Positions 41,323-51,095 of a stretch of DNA of 64,000 bases are shown in pieces. How positions within the stretch are numbered: the first letter of the stretch is position 1; the number at the start of each line of letters is the position of its first letter. The stretch covers positions 5,686,001-5,750,000 of the forward strand of contig NZ_AP023356.1 in assembly GCF_018324205.1 (NCBI RefSeq). Direction: 5' to 3'. The notes under the pieces were generated by a model. It was not told where the DNA came from and made no database searches. It saw only the letters and a program-made list of their open reading frames with translations. A program made the position numbers and the translations under genes. This stretch comes from Actinoplanes ianthinogenes. GTDB lineage: Bacteria > Actinomycetota > Actinomycetes > Mycobacteriales > Micromonosporaceae.

Positions 41323-41371
41323 TTGTCCACAGGCTGATGCCGAGAAAACGCGTCAGCTCACGTTGTCCACA
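41323..41371. other. Two perfect DnaA boxes
   Basis: TTGTCCACA occurs at 41323-41331 and 41363-41371, in the same orientation and 40 bp apart, in the gap between DUF3499 and the deacetylase gene. TTGTCCACA is the preferred DnaA box of Streptomyces-type origins. dnaA/dnaN/oriC are not nearby, so this could be a DnaA-titration or regulatory site. Confidence 0.6.
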
Positions 41372-41453
41372 GCCCGGCGGCACCAGATCGCGTTTTGGCG
41401 TCAGACTTGTCGTGGGCAGGCCCCCCAGGGTGGGTGGGGTGTGAGAAGTTGCC

Positions 41454-41485
41454 GGGGCTCCCGGAGCCGGCGGCTCCCGGAGCCC
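41454..41485 (-). terminator. Stem-loop after the polysaccharide deacetylase gene
   Basis: GGGCTCCCGGAGCC and GGCTCCCGGAGCCC form a long hairpin with one central mismatch; each half is also a small palindrome (GGCTCC-C-GGAGCC). It lies 9 bp beyond the deacetylase stop on the minus strand. No U-tract. Confidence 0.6.
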
Positions 41486-41493
41486 TCAGCGGG

Positions 41494-42357
41494 TCAGGGC
41501 AGCGCGATCAGGTGGAACCGCTTACGCAGCCAGGGGATCAGCACTCGATAGGCCCGGATGGTGTCCGGCTGCGCGTAGTCGTGGGACAGGACGATCGCGC
41601 CGGCGTGCGTGTTCCGTTTCACCGAGCCGATCACGCGGTTGGTGTGTGCGCCGTCCGACTCGGTCCGGCCGTGCTCCCAGTCCCGGGGGTCGACCTTCCA
41701 GTAGATCGAGGACATCCCGAGCTCCTTGGCGACCTTCACGATCTGCCCGGTGAAGTTGCCGCCCGGCGCCCGGAAGTAGGCGATCTTCGCGTTCGGGACG
41801 GCGGCCCGGATGGCGGCGTTGGTGCGCTGCATGTCGGCCCGGATCTGGGCGGGCTTCTTCTTGCCCAGTCTCAGGTCGTGGTTCCAGGTGTGGTTGCACA
41901 GCGCGTGCCCACCGGCCGCGATCTTGCGGACCAGGTCGGGGTGCGCCTTCACGTTCTCGCCGACCAGGCAGAAGGTGGCTTTCACCTTCTCCTTGGCCAG
42001 GATCTTGAGCAGGGCCGGGGTGTTGGCCGGGTCCGGGCCGTCGTCGAAGGTCAGCGCGACGGCCTTGGTCCCGGTGGTGAGCCGGCTGCCGGCCGGGCCG
42101 GTGCGGCCTTTCGGATGTTTCGGGATCGCGGTGCTCTCGGTCCGCGGCTTGGGCTTGGCCGGCGTGACGGCCGGCTTGCTCGGCTGCGCGGCGGCGGCCG
42201 GGGCCGTGGTGGCCGGCGCGGACGCGGACGGCGTGGCAGCTGCGGGCGGGGCCGCCTCGCTATGGGACGACTCGGCAGCAGCCGCCTGGCCGAGAAGCCC
42301 CACCATGATCAGCGACATGCTGATCAGCAGAGCCTTCCGGGTGTGGGACAGCCGCAT
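41494..42357 (-). CDS. Secreted polysaccharide deacetylase (CE4)
   Basis: This 287-residue protein has a signal peptide (basic MRLSHTRKA, hydrophobic LLISMSLIMVGLLGQAAAA) and an Ala/Pro/Thr linker to about residue 75. The NodB/CE4 domain follows: motif 1 TFDDGPD (catalytic and metal Asp), motif 2 HTWNHD (metal His pair), motif 3 YFRAPGG, and late IVLSHD. It removes acetyl groups from peptidoglycan or chitin-like polymers outside the cell. ATG 42357 has a strong GGGGAGG site 6 nt upstream. The 228-bp upstream gap contains an ACGAGG-ATG-CCTCGT hairpin (42388-42402); I saw no known riboswitch. Confidence 0.9.
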   Translation of the reverse strand: MRLSHTRKALLISMSLIMVGLLGQAAAAESSHSEAAPPAAATPSASAPATTAPAAAAQPSKPAVTPAKPKPRTESTAIPKHPKGRTGPAGSRLTTGTKAVALTFDDGPDPANTPALLKILAKEKVKATFCLVGENVKAHPDLVRKIAAGGHALCNHTWNHDLRLGKKKPAQIRADMQRTNAAIRAAVPNAKIAYFRAPGGNFTGQIVKVAKELGMSSIYWKVDPRDWEHGRTESDGAHTNRVIGSVKRNTHAGAIVLSHDYAQPDTIRAYRVLIPWLRKRFHLIALP

Positions 42358-42585
42358 CGATTACCTCCCCAGTTCATCGGCGGACTGACGAGGATGCCTC
42401 GTGACTCGACCGGTCGCCAAGTCCCGTACGCATCTTTCGCAGTGATTTGCGAACGAATCAGCCTTCGCTGTCGTATCCTTGCGCACCGCGTCCAGCCCTC
42501 TACCACGCCCGTGAATGCCTGGGATTGATGGCAATCGCCGGATTTGTCGCCTGAGCCGGGGCGCTCGATCGGTCAGACTGTTCCT

Positions 42586-43164
42586 ATGAGTATCGATCCC
42601 GGGACGACGCGTGACAGCGTCGCTCACCCGCGCGAGGAACACCCGTCCGTGGACGTCGTTCTCCGCCCGGTTCGTGAAGAAGATCTCAGTCTGTTGCGCC
42701 GTTTCCGGGTCGAGCCCGGCCTGATCGGCCTGGACTGGAACGGCTTCGGCGACGCCGGCGGGGTCGATCGCCGCTTCGCCGAGAACGGCTGCCTCAGCCC
42801 CGAGGCGAGCAACCTGATCGTCGAGGTCGAGGGGATCGCCGTCGGCACGGTCCAGCACCGGGAGATGATCTTCTCGGGACGCGGGCCGTTCCAGGAGATC
42901 GGGATCGTGCTGCTGCCCGAGTTCCGCGGGCGCGGCATCGGCTGGCGCGCGCAGGCGCTGCTCTGTGCCTATCTCTTCCAGCACTGGCCGATCCAGCGCA
43001 TCCAGGCCGGCACCCACCCGGAGAACGTCGCCGAGCAGAAATCCCTGGTCAAGGCGGGATTTCAGCGGGAGGGCACGATCCGGGCCGCGGAGTTCCGGGC
43101 CGGGGAGTGGCGCGACGGGCTGCTCTACAGCCGGCTTCGCACGGATCCCACCCCGGAGATCTAA
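42586..43164 (+). CDS. GNAT-family N-acetyltransferase
   Basis: This 192-residue protein has a GNAT fold: VVLRPVREEDLSLLRRF (beta1-alpha1), IGIVLLPEFRGRGIGWRAQ with the acetyl-CoA pyrophosphate loop (RGRGIGWRA), and THPENVAEQKSLVKAGFQREG near the end, typical of RimJ/RimL-type members. The substrate is unknown. ATG 42586 lies 6 nt after CAGACT. Its TAA stop is the first triplet of the big palindrome at 43162-43247. Confidence 0.87.
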   Translation: MSIDPGTTRDSVAHPREEHPSVDVVLRPVREEDLSLLRRFRVEPGLIGLDWNGFGDAGGVDRRFAENGCLSPEASNLIVEVEGIAVGTVQHREMIFSGRGPFQEIGIVLLPEFRGRGIGWRAQALLCAYLFQHWPIQRIQAGTHPENVAEQKSLVKAGFQREGTIRAAEFRAGEWRDGLLYSRLRTDPTPEI

Positions 43165-43247
43165 AACCTTCTTTGCGTACGCACGGAGCGGTCCCGCCAC
43201 GGATGACCTCGGCGGGACCGCTCACGGCGTACGCAAAGAAGGTTTTA
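43162..43247. terminator. 86-bp stop-to-stop palindrome (bidirectional terminator or mobile relic)
   Basis: Outer arms of 21 bp are perfect (43162-43182 and 43227-43247; left arm starts TAAAACCTTCTTTGCG, right arm ends AAGAAGGTTTTA). After a 4-bp junction (three mismatches plus one pair) an inner 13-bp stem continues (GAGCGGTCCCGCC, 43186-43198, with 43211-43223), around a 12-nt loop. The first three bases are the TAA of the GNAT gene and the last three are the TAA (reverse strand) of the DUF779 gene. Both strands end in GGTTTTA, which can act as a short U-tract. Confidence 0.8.
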
Positions 43248-43619
43248 TGGGGTCAATTCCGCCAGCTCCTGCTCGGTCAGCAGGCGGGAGCGGATCAGGA
43301 AGCGAACGCCCTCCGGAGCCTCCAGCGAGAAGCCGGCGCCGCGCCCGGGGACCACGTCCACCGTGAGATGCGTGTGTTTCCAGAGCTCGAACTGCGCGGC
43401 CGACATCCAGAACGTGATCGGCTCCGGCACCCCCTCGATCGCCAGAGACTCCAGGAGCACGTCCGAGCCGCCGGTGCGGAACTCGCCCTCCAGGTAACAC
43501 ATCGGCGAGCTGCCGTCGCAGCAGCCGCCGGACTGGTGGAACATCAGTGGGCCGTGCTGCTCCCGCAGCCGCCGCATCATCTCGGCGGCCGCGGGAGTCA
43601 CGTCGACGCGGGTGACCAT
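43245..43619 (-). CDS. DUF779-family protein
   Basis: This 124-residue protein belongs to DUF779, found with aldehyde dehydrogenases. Visible features are FHQSGGCCDGSSPMCY with a Cys cluster that could bind metal, then FWMSAAQFELWKHTHLTVDVVPGRGAGFSLE. ATG 43619 starts 3 bp after the aldehyde dehydrogenase stop, so it is in that operon. Function not established; an accessory or metal-handling role for the dehydrogenase is possible. The stop lies in the large palindrome. Confidence 0.88.
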   Translation of the reverse strand: MVTRVDVTPAAAEMMRRLREQHGPLMFHQSGGCCDGSSPMCYLEGEFRTGGSDVLLESLAIEGVPEPITFWMSAAQFELWKHTHLTVDVVPGRGAGFSLEAPEGVRFLIRSRLLTEQELAELTP

Positions 43620-43622
43620 GGC

Positions 43623-45146
<1,524 letters not shown>

Positions 45147-45178
45147 GGTCTCGCCTCCCTCTTCGAGGCGGACGTTAG

Positions 45179-46429
45179 TTATGGATACGTTGCAGGAACG
45201 TTGCAGGCGTATTCGCGGGTCAGCTCGGCGACGCGGCGGGAGGCGACCGGGTCGTGCGGGGTCCGGGCGGCGTAGGCCTCCCAGAGCTCCAGGTCGTCGG
45301 CGCCGTGCGGGGTGCCCAGCCAGGTCTGCAGGAGCCGGCGGTCGCCGCTGGTGAGGATGGCGGCGCGGAGACGGTCGTCCAGGAGCCGCCGGAGGCGGAC
45401 GATGCCGGGGGCGTCGGAGCCGGGCAGCAGGGGACCGGAGTAGTGCTGGAGGGCTTCGGCCGGCCGGCCGCGGTCGAGGAGTTCGGCGACCGTGCCGATG
45501 TCTGATCTAACGGTGTATCTGAGCCGGTAAGGCCGTGAATCGAGCAGTTCCGGGCCGAGGATGCGACGCAGCCGGGACATCTCAGCTCGGACGGTGACCG
45601 GATTGAGGTCATCGCCGTAGAGGTCGAAACCGAGCTGGTCGGCGGTGCGGCCCTCGGGGTGGGTGGTCAGGAGGATCAGCAACTCGGAGTGGCGCCGGCC
45701 GAGCTTGGTCCGGATATTTCCGGAGATGAAGACCGCCTCGTCGCGGCCGAGCGCCGCGACAGCCGGTCCGGTGTCGCGCGGCGGCTCCCGCAGGTACGCC
45801 TCGGCCGCCAGCGCCGTGGCCCGCACCAGCGCCAGGCTGTGCGGGTTGGCCAGGTGATCGCCGCCGGTCACGTCGATCGCGCCGAGCAGCCGCCCGGTCC
45901 CCGGGTCGTGGATCGGCGCCGCCGTGCACGTCCACCGCTGCACCGGCCGGCTGAAGTGCTCGGTCGCGAAGATCTGCAACGCGTGGTCGACCACCAGCGC
46001 GGTGCCGGGCGCGTTGGTGCCGGCGTGCGCCTCGTCCCACCGGGCACCCGGCACGAAGTTCATCGAGGCGGCCCCGCGCAGCGTGCCGGCGTTCCCCTCG
46101 ACCCAGAGCAGCCGGCCGTGCGCGTCGCAGACCGCCAGGATGTGCTCGCCGTCCTCGGCCAGCCCGCCGAGCAGGTCCCGGAACAGCGGCATCACCCGGG
46201 CCAGCGGGTGCGCCGCGCGGTAGGCCTCCAGCTCGTCGTCACAGAGGTCGATCGGCGCGGTGCTGTCCGCCCCGATCCAGGCCGCCGACCGGGCCCAGGA
46301 CTCGGCGACGACGGGTCTCATCAGGTCCGGCCGGGTCCGCTCGGCCAGGAAACGTTCGTGGGCGCGGCCGACCTGCCGGATCCGTTCGGCCGGGTCGTCG
46401 CCGGGGGTCAGGGCAAGCCAGGGATTCAC
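45179..46429 (-). CDS. GAF-domain regulator of the aldehyde dehydrogenase operon (AcoR-like N-terminus)
   Basis: This 416-residue protein begins RIRQVGRAHERFLAER...VAESWARS, the pattern of AcoR-type regulators, followed by a GAF sensor domain (ILAVCDAHGRLLWVEGNAGTLRG ... DEAHAGTNAPGTAL). It lacks a sigma-54 AAA+ domain; the C-terminal part is a winged-helix/transcription-activation region (GNIRTKLGRRHSELLILL, VTVRAEMSRLRRILG). GTG 46429 is chosen because GGAGGT lies 7 nt upstream; GTG 46450 is an alternative. Same-strand position before the dehydrogenase gene suggests it senses an aldehyde or alcohol and activates the operon. Confidence 0.85.
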   Translation of the reverse strand: MNPWLALTPGDDPAERIRQVGRAHERFLAERTRPDLMRPVVAESWARSAAWIGADSTAPIDLCDDELEAYRAAHPLARVMPLFRDLLGGLAEDGEHILAVCDAHGRLLWVEGNAGTLRGAASMNFVPGARWDEAHAGTNAPGTALVVDHALQIFATEHFSRPVQRWTCTAAPIHDPGTGRLLGAIDVTGGDHLANPHSLALVRATALAAEAYLREPPRDTGPAVAALGRDEAVFISGNIRTKLGRRHSELLILLTTHPEGRTADQLGFDLYGDDLNPVTVRAEMSRLRRILGPELLDSRPYRLRYTVRSDIGTVAELLDRGRPAEALQHYSGPLLPGSDAPGIVRLRRLLDDRLRAAILTSGDRRLLQTWLGTPHGADDLELWEAYAARTPHDPVASRRVAELTREYACNVPATYP

Positions 46430-46501
46430 CGGCAGCACCTCCAGACCCACCCATCGTGACGCGGGTCACGATAAGAGACAACAGGATCTATGGTTCTGGC
46501 C

Positions 46502-47155
46502 GTGCAGGACTGGCCTCGTACCGAAGAAGAAGCTCTCGCCGAGCAGGACCGGCTGCGCGCCATGGTCGTCGCCGAGCCGGGCCCGGCGTCCCCGGCGACC
46601 GTGGCCGGGCTGGACGTGGCCTACTCGGCGGACGACGACCGGCTGGGCGCGGCCGTGGTGGTGCTGGACGCGGCGGACCTCACGGTCCGCGACACCGCGG
46701 TGGTCAGAGGCAAACCCGCTTTTCCGTACGTGCCGGGCCTGTTCGCCTTCCGCGAGGTGCCGGCCCTGCTCGAGGCGCTGGAGAAGCTGACCGTGCGGCC
46801 GGAGGTGCTGATCTGCGACGGACACGGGCTGGCGCACCCGCGGCGGTTCGGGCTCGCCGCGCACCTGGGCGTGCTGACCGGCCTGCCGTCCTTCGGAGTG
46901 GGCAAGACCCGGCTGGTCGGCGAGTGGGAGCCGGTCGGCGAGGCGCGGGGGAGCCGGTCGGCGCTGGTCGACGCGGGGGAGACGGTGGGCGCGGTGCTGC
47001 GTACCCAGGCCGGGGTGAAGCCGGTGTTCGTCTCGGCCGGGCACCGGATCGACCTGGACACCGCGTGCGCGCTCACGCTGCGGCTGGCCCCGCGATACCG
47101 GCTGCCGGAGACCACCCGTGCGGCGGACCGGGTTTGTCGTGATCTTCTCAGTTAA
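46502..47155 (+). CDS. nfi: Endonuclease V
   Basis: This 217-residue enzyme cuts DNA near deoxyinosine. Family residues are visible: VAGLDVAYSADDDRLGAA (metal Asp), VPGLFAFREVPALLEAL (with the PYVPG-type wedge: AFPYVPGL), LICDGHGLAHPRRFGLAAHLG (second Asp and His), GVGKTRLVG, and GHRIDLDTAC near the end. GTG 46502 lies 7 nt after TATGGT (46489-46494), so a leaderless start is preferred over the ATG at 46490 that overlaps that box. It is divergent from the aldehyde regulator. Confidence 0.88.
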   Translation: MQDWPRTEEEALAEQDRLRAMVVAEPGPASPATVAGLDVAYSADDDRLGAAVVVLDAADLTVRDTAVVRGKPAFPYVPGLFAFREVPALLEALEKLTVRPEVLICDGHGLAHPRRFGLAAHLGVLTGLPSFGVGKTRLVGEWEPVGEARGSRSALVDAGETVGAVLRTQAGVKPVFVSAGHRIDLDTACALTLRLAPRYRLPETTRAADRVCRDLLS

Positions 47156-47242
47156 CGTCCCGGTTGCGCGGTTACAACCTGGACGCTGCCCGTGCTCCGC
47201 TACCCTCGCCCCAAACAGGGCTTTTCGGTGAGGAGTCAGCGG

Positions 47243-48622
47243 GTGCTGGATCTGTCCCAGATCATCAAGGCGTACGACGTCCGGGGAATCGTCCCTGATC
47301 AGTTCAGCGAGCCGGTGGCCCGGGCGATCGGCACGGCGTTCGTCGAGATGCTGCGCGAGTCCGGCGACGAACCCGACCAGATCGTGATCGCGCACGACAT
47401 GCGGGAGTCCGGTCCGGGGCTGGCCGCCGCGTTCGCCCGGGGCGTCAACGCGGCCGGCTGCGCCGTGATCAACATCGGGCTGGCCTCGACCGACCAGCTC
47501 TACTACGCCTCCGGGTCGCTGCACCTGCCGGGCGCGATGTTCACCGCCAGCCACAACCCGGCGCAGTACAACGGGATCAAGCTGTGCCGGGCCGGCGCCC
47601 GGCCGGTCGGCCAGGACAGCGGCCTCGTGGTGGTCCGGGAGCGGGCCCAGGATCTGCTGCGCGACCTGAACGCGGAGGCCGACGGCGTGTCCCGGGTGGA
47701 GCAGCGGGACCTGCTCGGCGACTACGCCGCGCACCTGCGCCACCTGGTCGACCTCAGCGGCATCCGCCCGCTCAAGGTGATCGTGGACGCCGGGAACGGG
47801 ATGGGCGGCTACACCGTGCCGGCCGTGCTCGGCGACCAGGTGCTCGAGCCGCTGCCGCTGACCATCGTGCCGCTCTTCTTCGAGCTGGACGGCTCGTTCC
47901 CGAACCACGAGGCCAACCCGCTCGACCCGAAGAACCTGGTGGACCTGCAGAACGCGGTACGCGAGCAGGGCGCCGACATCGGCCTGGCCTTCGACGGCGA
48001 CGCCGACCGCTGCTTCGTGGTGGACGAGAACGGCGACCCGGTCTCGCCCTCCGCGATCACCGCCCTGGTCGCCGCCCGCGAGCTGGCCAAGTTCCCGGGC
48101 AGCGTGATCATCCACAACCTGATCACCTCGGCCGCGGTCCCGGAGATCATCCTGGAGAACGGCGGCAAGCCGATCCGCAGCCGGGTCGGCCACTCGTTCA
48201 TCAAGGCCGAGATGGCCGACTCCAACGCGGTCTTCGGCGGCGAGCACTCGGCGCACTACTACTTCCGCGACTTCTGGTTCGCCGACACCGGCATGCTCGC
48301 CGCGATGCACGTGCTGGCCGCGCTCGGCGGGCAGGACCTGCCGCTCTCCGAGTTCGCCGCGGAGTACGAGCGGTACACCGCGTCCGGTGAGATCAACTCC
48401 ACGGTGGCCGACGCCGCCGCCAAGAGCGACGAGGTCCGGGCCGCGTTCCCGGACGCCCAGGTGGACGATCTGGACGGACTGACCTTCTCGTTCGAGGACG
48501 GGTCCTGGTTCAACCTGCGGGCGTCCAACACGGAACCGCTGCTGCGCCTCAACGTCGAGGCGGCGGACCCCGCGCGGATGGCGTCGCTCAGGGACGACGT
48601 GCTCGCCATCGTTCGCGGTTAG
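47243..48622 (+). CDS. manB: Phosphomannomutase/phosphoglucomutase
   Basis: This 459-residue alpha-D-phosphohexomutase interconverts mannose-6-phosphate and mannose-1-phosphate. The phosphoserine loop is TASHNPAQYNGIK, the metal loop is AFDGDADRC, the sugar loop is GGEHSAHYYF, and the phosphate-binding loop near the end is RASNTEPLLRLN. GTG 47243 follows GAGGAG and gives the normal N-terminus LDLSQIIKAYDVRG. Together with manC and manA it supplies GDP-mannose. It opens a block of Trm112, SIS, CDF and manA genes. Confidence 0.93.
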   Translation: MLDLSQIIKAYDVRGIVPDQFSEPVARAIGTAFVEMLRESGDEPDQIVIAHDMRESGPGLAAAFARGVNAAGCAVINIGLASTDQLYYASGSLHLPGAMFTASHNPAQYNGIKLCRAGARPVGQDSGLVVVRERAQDLLRDLNAEADGVSRVEQRDLLGDYAAHLRHLVDLSGIRPLKVIVDAGNGMGGYTVPAVLGDQVLEPLPLTIVPLFFELDGSFPNHEANPLDPKNLVDLQNAVREQGADIGLAFDGDADRCFVVDENGDPVSPSAITALVAARELAKFPGSVIIHNLITSAAVPEIILENGGKPIRSRVGHSFIKAEMADSNAVFGGEHSAHYYFRDFWFADTGMLAAMHVLAALGGQDLPLSEFAAEYERYTASGEINSTVADAAAKSDEVRAAFPDAQVDDLDGLTFSFEDGSWFNLRASNTEPLLRLNVEAADPARMASLRDDVLAIVRG

Positions 48623-48698
48623 GATCGCGGGGACACGCTTCCGCCGCGACGTCGTCGTGACGTACGCGGCGGTATCCGCCGCGCAAAGGAGTAGCTAG

Positions 48699-48893
48699 GT
48701 GGCGCTCGATCCGCAGTTGCTGGACATCCTGGCCTGCCCGGACACCCATCACGCGCCATTGGACTACGACGCCGGCGGCCAGACGCTGACCTGCACCGAG
48801 TGTGGCCGGATCTTCGACGTCAAGGACGACATCCCGATCCTTCTCCTGGACGAGGCCCGTTCTCCCGAGCAGGCCACTGGGGAGGAGAACTGA
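48699..48893 (+). CDS. Trm112-family zinc-ribbon protein
   Basis: This 64-residue protein has Cys13 in LACPDTHHAP and Cys32/Cys35 in TCTECGRIF; the usual fourth Cys after Cys13 is replaced by a His/Thr-rich stretch. Trm112 proteins act as partners of methyltransferases, or in actinobacteria sit beside SIS proteins. A clear AAAGGAG site lies 7-9 nt before GTG 48699. Its TGA overlaps the next start by one base. Confidence 0.87.
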   Translation: MALDPQLLDILACPDTHHAPLDYDAGGQTLTCTECGRIFDVKDDIPILLLDEARSPEQATGEEN

Positions 48894-50116
48894 TGGTCAA
48901 CCCACTCGAGGGCTCGGCCGGCGTCAACGGGCACCGCGTCGCCGACGAGTCGCTGCTCAACGACGAGAAGTCGATGCTCGGCAACGACCCGGGCGGCATG
49001 CTCCGGGCCACCGCCTCGGCCGGCGCCCAGGTCCGGGAGACCGCGGCGCTGGCCGCCGAGGTCGACCTGAGCATGCTCGCCGACGAGGGCCGCCCGCGCG
49101 CCGTCGTGGTCGCCGGCATCGGCACCGCCGGCCTGACCGGCAACATCCTGTCCACCGTCGCCGGCCCGCGCTGCCCGGTGCCGATCATCGGGCACCGCAG
49201 CGCCGGCATCCCCGGCTGGGTCGGCGCGGCCGACGTGGTGATCGCGGTGTCCGCCTCCGGCCGCAGCCCGGAGGCGCTGGCCGCGGCCGAGGCGGCGGCC
49301 CGCCGCGGCGCCCGGCTGGTCGCCATCGGCAACCCGGACTCCGAGCTGGAGGCGATGGCCGAGCGGGCCCGCGCCCCGTTCATCGGCGTGCCGCGCCGCG
49401 CGCCGGCCCGGGCCACCCTGTGGGGCCTGGCCGTCCCGGTGCTGCTGGCCGGCCGCGCGCTGGGCCTGGTCAAGGTCACCGAGGCGGACATCGCGGAGAC
49501 CGCGACCCGGCTGGACGCCGACGCCGAGCGCTGCCGCCCGGGCGCCGACTCGTTCGTCAACCCGGCCAAGGCGCTCGCCCTCGGCCTGGCCGGCTCGGTG
49601 CCGATCGTCTGGGGCTCCTCGCCGCTGGCCACCGTCGCGGCCCGGCGGTTCGCCGACACGCTCGCGGCGAACGCGCGGTACCCGGCGATGGCCGGCGCGC
49701 TGGGCGAGGCCGGCCGCGGCCGGGTGGGCCTGCTGGACGGCGTCTTCGGCGGTCTCGCCGAGGGGTCGCGGGACATCTTCGCCGACCCGGACGACGAGGA
49801 CGAGGCGGTGACCCGGCTGCGTCTGGTGGTGTTCCGGGACGGCGGGCTGAACCCGGAGGACGACGCCGACGAGCCGGTCGCCGTCGAGGAGCGCCGGGCC
49901 GACGCCATCCAGACGCTCGCCGATCGACGTGGCGTACGCTGCGACGTGCTCACCGCCGAAGGCGGTTCGACGTTGGAGCGGCTCGCATCTCTGGTCGCGG
50001 TGCCCGACTTCGCGTCGTTGTACCTGGCCCTGGCCCACGGCCTGGACCCGATGGCGGTCCCGGCCATCAGCGAGATGAAGGAGCTGTCCAACCCGATGCC
50101 TGAGGGACTTTCGTGA
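48893..50116 (+). CDS. SIS-domain sugar isomerase-like protein (phosphoglucose/phosphomannose isomerase type)
   Basis: This 407-residue protein has two SIS-like halves: VVVAGIGTAGLTGNIL, VIAVSASGRSPEALAAAE, then IVWGSSPLATVAARRFADTL in the second half. It resembles the bifunctional phosphoglucose/phosphomannose isomerase family and the M. tuberculosis Rv3256c protein between manB and manA. The catalytic activity here is not proven; some actinobacterial members lack full catalytic residues. ATG 48893 follows GGAGGAG. The stop overlaps the CDF gene (GTGA). Confidence 0.85.
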   Translation: MVNPLEGSAGVNGHRVADESLLNDEKSMLGNDPGGMLRATASAGAQVRETAALAAEVDLSMLADEGRPRAVVVAGIGTAGLTGNILSTVAGPRCPVPIIGHRSAGIPGWVGAADVVIAVSASGRSPEALAAAEAAARRGARLVAIGNPDSELEAMAERARAPFIGVPRRAPARATLWGLAVPVLLAGRALGLVKVTEADIAETATRLDADAERCRPGADSFVNPAKALALGLAGSVPIVWGSSPLATVAARRFADTLAANARYPAMAGALGEAGRGRVGLLDGVFGGLAEGSRDIFADPDDEDEAVTRLRLVVFRDGGLNPEDDADEPVAVEERRADAIQTLADRRGVRCDVLTAEGGSTLERLASLVAVPDFASLYLALAHGLDPMAVPAISEMKELSNPMPEGLS

Positions 50117-51075
50117 GCGCTGAGGGCGGCACCAAAGCGATCATCGCGGCGCTCAGCGCCAACCTGGGAATCGCGGTCACCAAGTTCGGCGCCTGGTTCC
50201 TGACCGGTTCGTCGTCGATGCTGGCCGAGGCGATCCACTCGGTGGCCGACTCCGGCAACCAGTTGCTGCTGCTGATCGGCGGCAAGCAGTCGCAGAAGAA
50301 AGCCACCCCGGAACACCCCTTCGGGTACGGGCGGGAGCGCTACATCTACGCGTTCATCGTCTCCATCGTGCTGTTCAGCGTCGGTGGCCTGTTCGCGCTC
50401 TACGAGGCGTACCACAAGATCCGGCACCCGGAGCCGATCGACAGCTGGAAGTGGGTCCCGGTCGCCGTCCTGGTGGTCGCGATCGCGCTGGAGAGCTACT
50501 CGTTCTACACCGCGATCACCGAGTCGAACCGGACCCGCGGCAAGACCTCCTGGGTGGACTACGTCCGCCGGGCCAAGGCGCCGGAGCTCCCGGTCGTCCT
50601 GCTGGAGGACGCCGGCGCCCTGGTCGGTCTGGTCCTCGCCCTGTTCGGGGTCGGGCTCACCCTGATCACCGGCGACGGGGTCTGGGACGGGGTCGGCACC
50701 GCGGCGATCGGCATCCTGCTGGTGGCCATCGCGGCGATCCTGGCGGTGGAGACCAAGAGCCTGCTGATCGGCGAGGGCGCCAACCCGGAGACGGTCAAGC
50801 AGATCGAGAAGGCGGTGCTCTCCGGCGACGGCATCGAGCGGATCATCCACATGAAGACGCTGCACCTCGGTCCCGAGGAGCTGCTCGTCGCCTTGAAGAT
50901 CGCGGTGCCGCGGACCGAGCGGGCCGACGAGGTGGCCCGGCACATCGACGAGACCGAGGTGCGGATCCGGGAGGCGGTGCCGATCGCCCGGGTGATCTAC
51001 ATCGAGCCGGACATCTACCGGGTCCGGGAGAGTTCGGAGAACGCCGTAACGTCGGCGCCACCCGCCACTGCCTGA
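50113..51075 (+). CDS. Cation diffusion facilitator (CDF) metal transporter
   Basis: This 320-residue protein has six hydrophobic segments. The helix-2 metal site appears as AEAIHSVADSGNQ (HxxxD) and the helix-5 site as LLEDAGALVG (Asp), typical of Zn2+/Mn2+/Fe2+ proton antiporters. The soluble C-terminal domain starts near residue 215. GTG 50113 overlaps the SIS stop, so it belongs to the manB operon; Mn2+ export or supply for metal-dependent sugar enzymes is a guess. Confidence 0.9.
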   Translation: MSAEGGTKAIIAALSANLGIAVTKFGAWFLTGSSSMLAEAIHSVADSGNQLLLLIGGKQSQKKATPEHPFGYGRERYIYAFIVSIVLFSVGGLFALYEAYHKIRHPEPIDSWKWVPVAVLVVAIALESYSFYTAITESNRTRGKTSWVDYVRRAKAPELPVVLLEDAGALVGLVLALFGVGLTLITGDGVWDGVGTAAIGILLVAIAAILAVETKSLLIGEGANPETVKQIEKAVLSGDGIERIIHMKTLHLGPEELLVALKIAVPRTERADEVARHIDETEVRIREAVPIARVIYIEPDIYRVRESSENAVTSAPPATA

Positions 51076-51095
51076 CAACTGCTAATTTGCCGGGT

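Noticed and set aside
42358..42585. c-di-AMP (ydaO) riboswitch upstream of the polysaccharide deacetylase
   Set aside because: Cell-wall genes in actinobacteria can have one, but the conserved riboswitch elements were not found; only a short 6-bp hairpin is present.
43162..43247. Definite insertion of a MITE
   Set aside because: The terminal inverted repeats are perfect, but no target-site duplication or second copy was seen, so it is kept only as a possibility.
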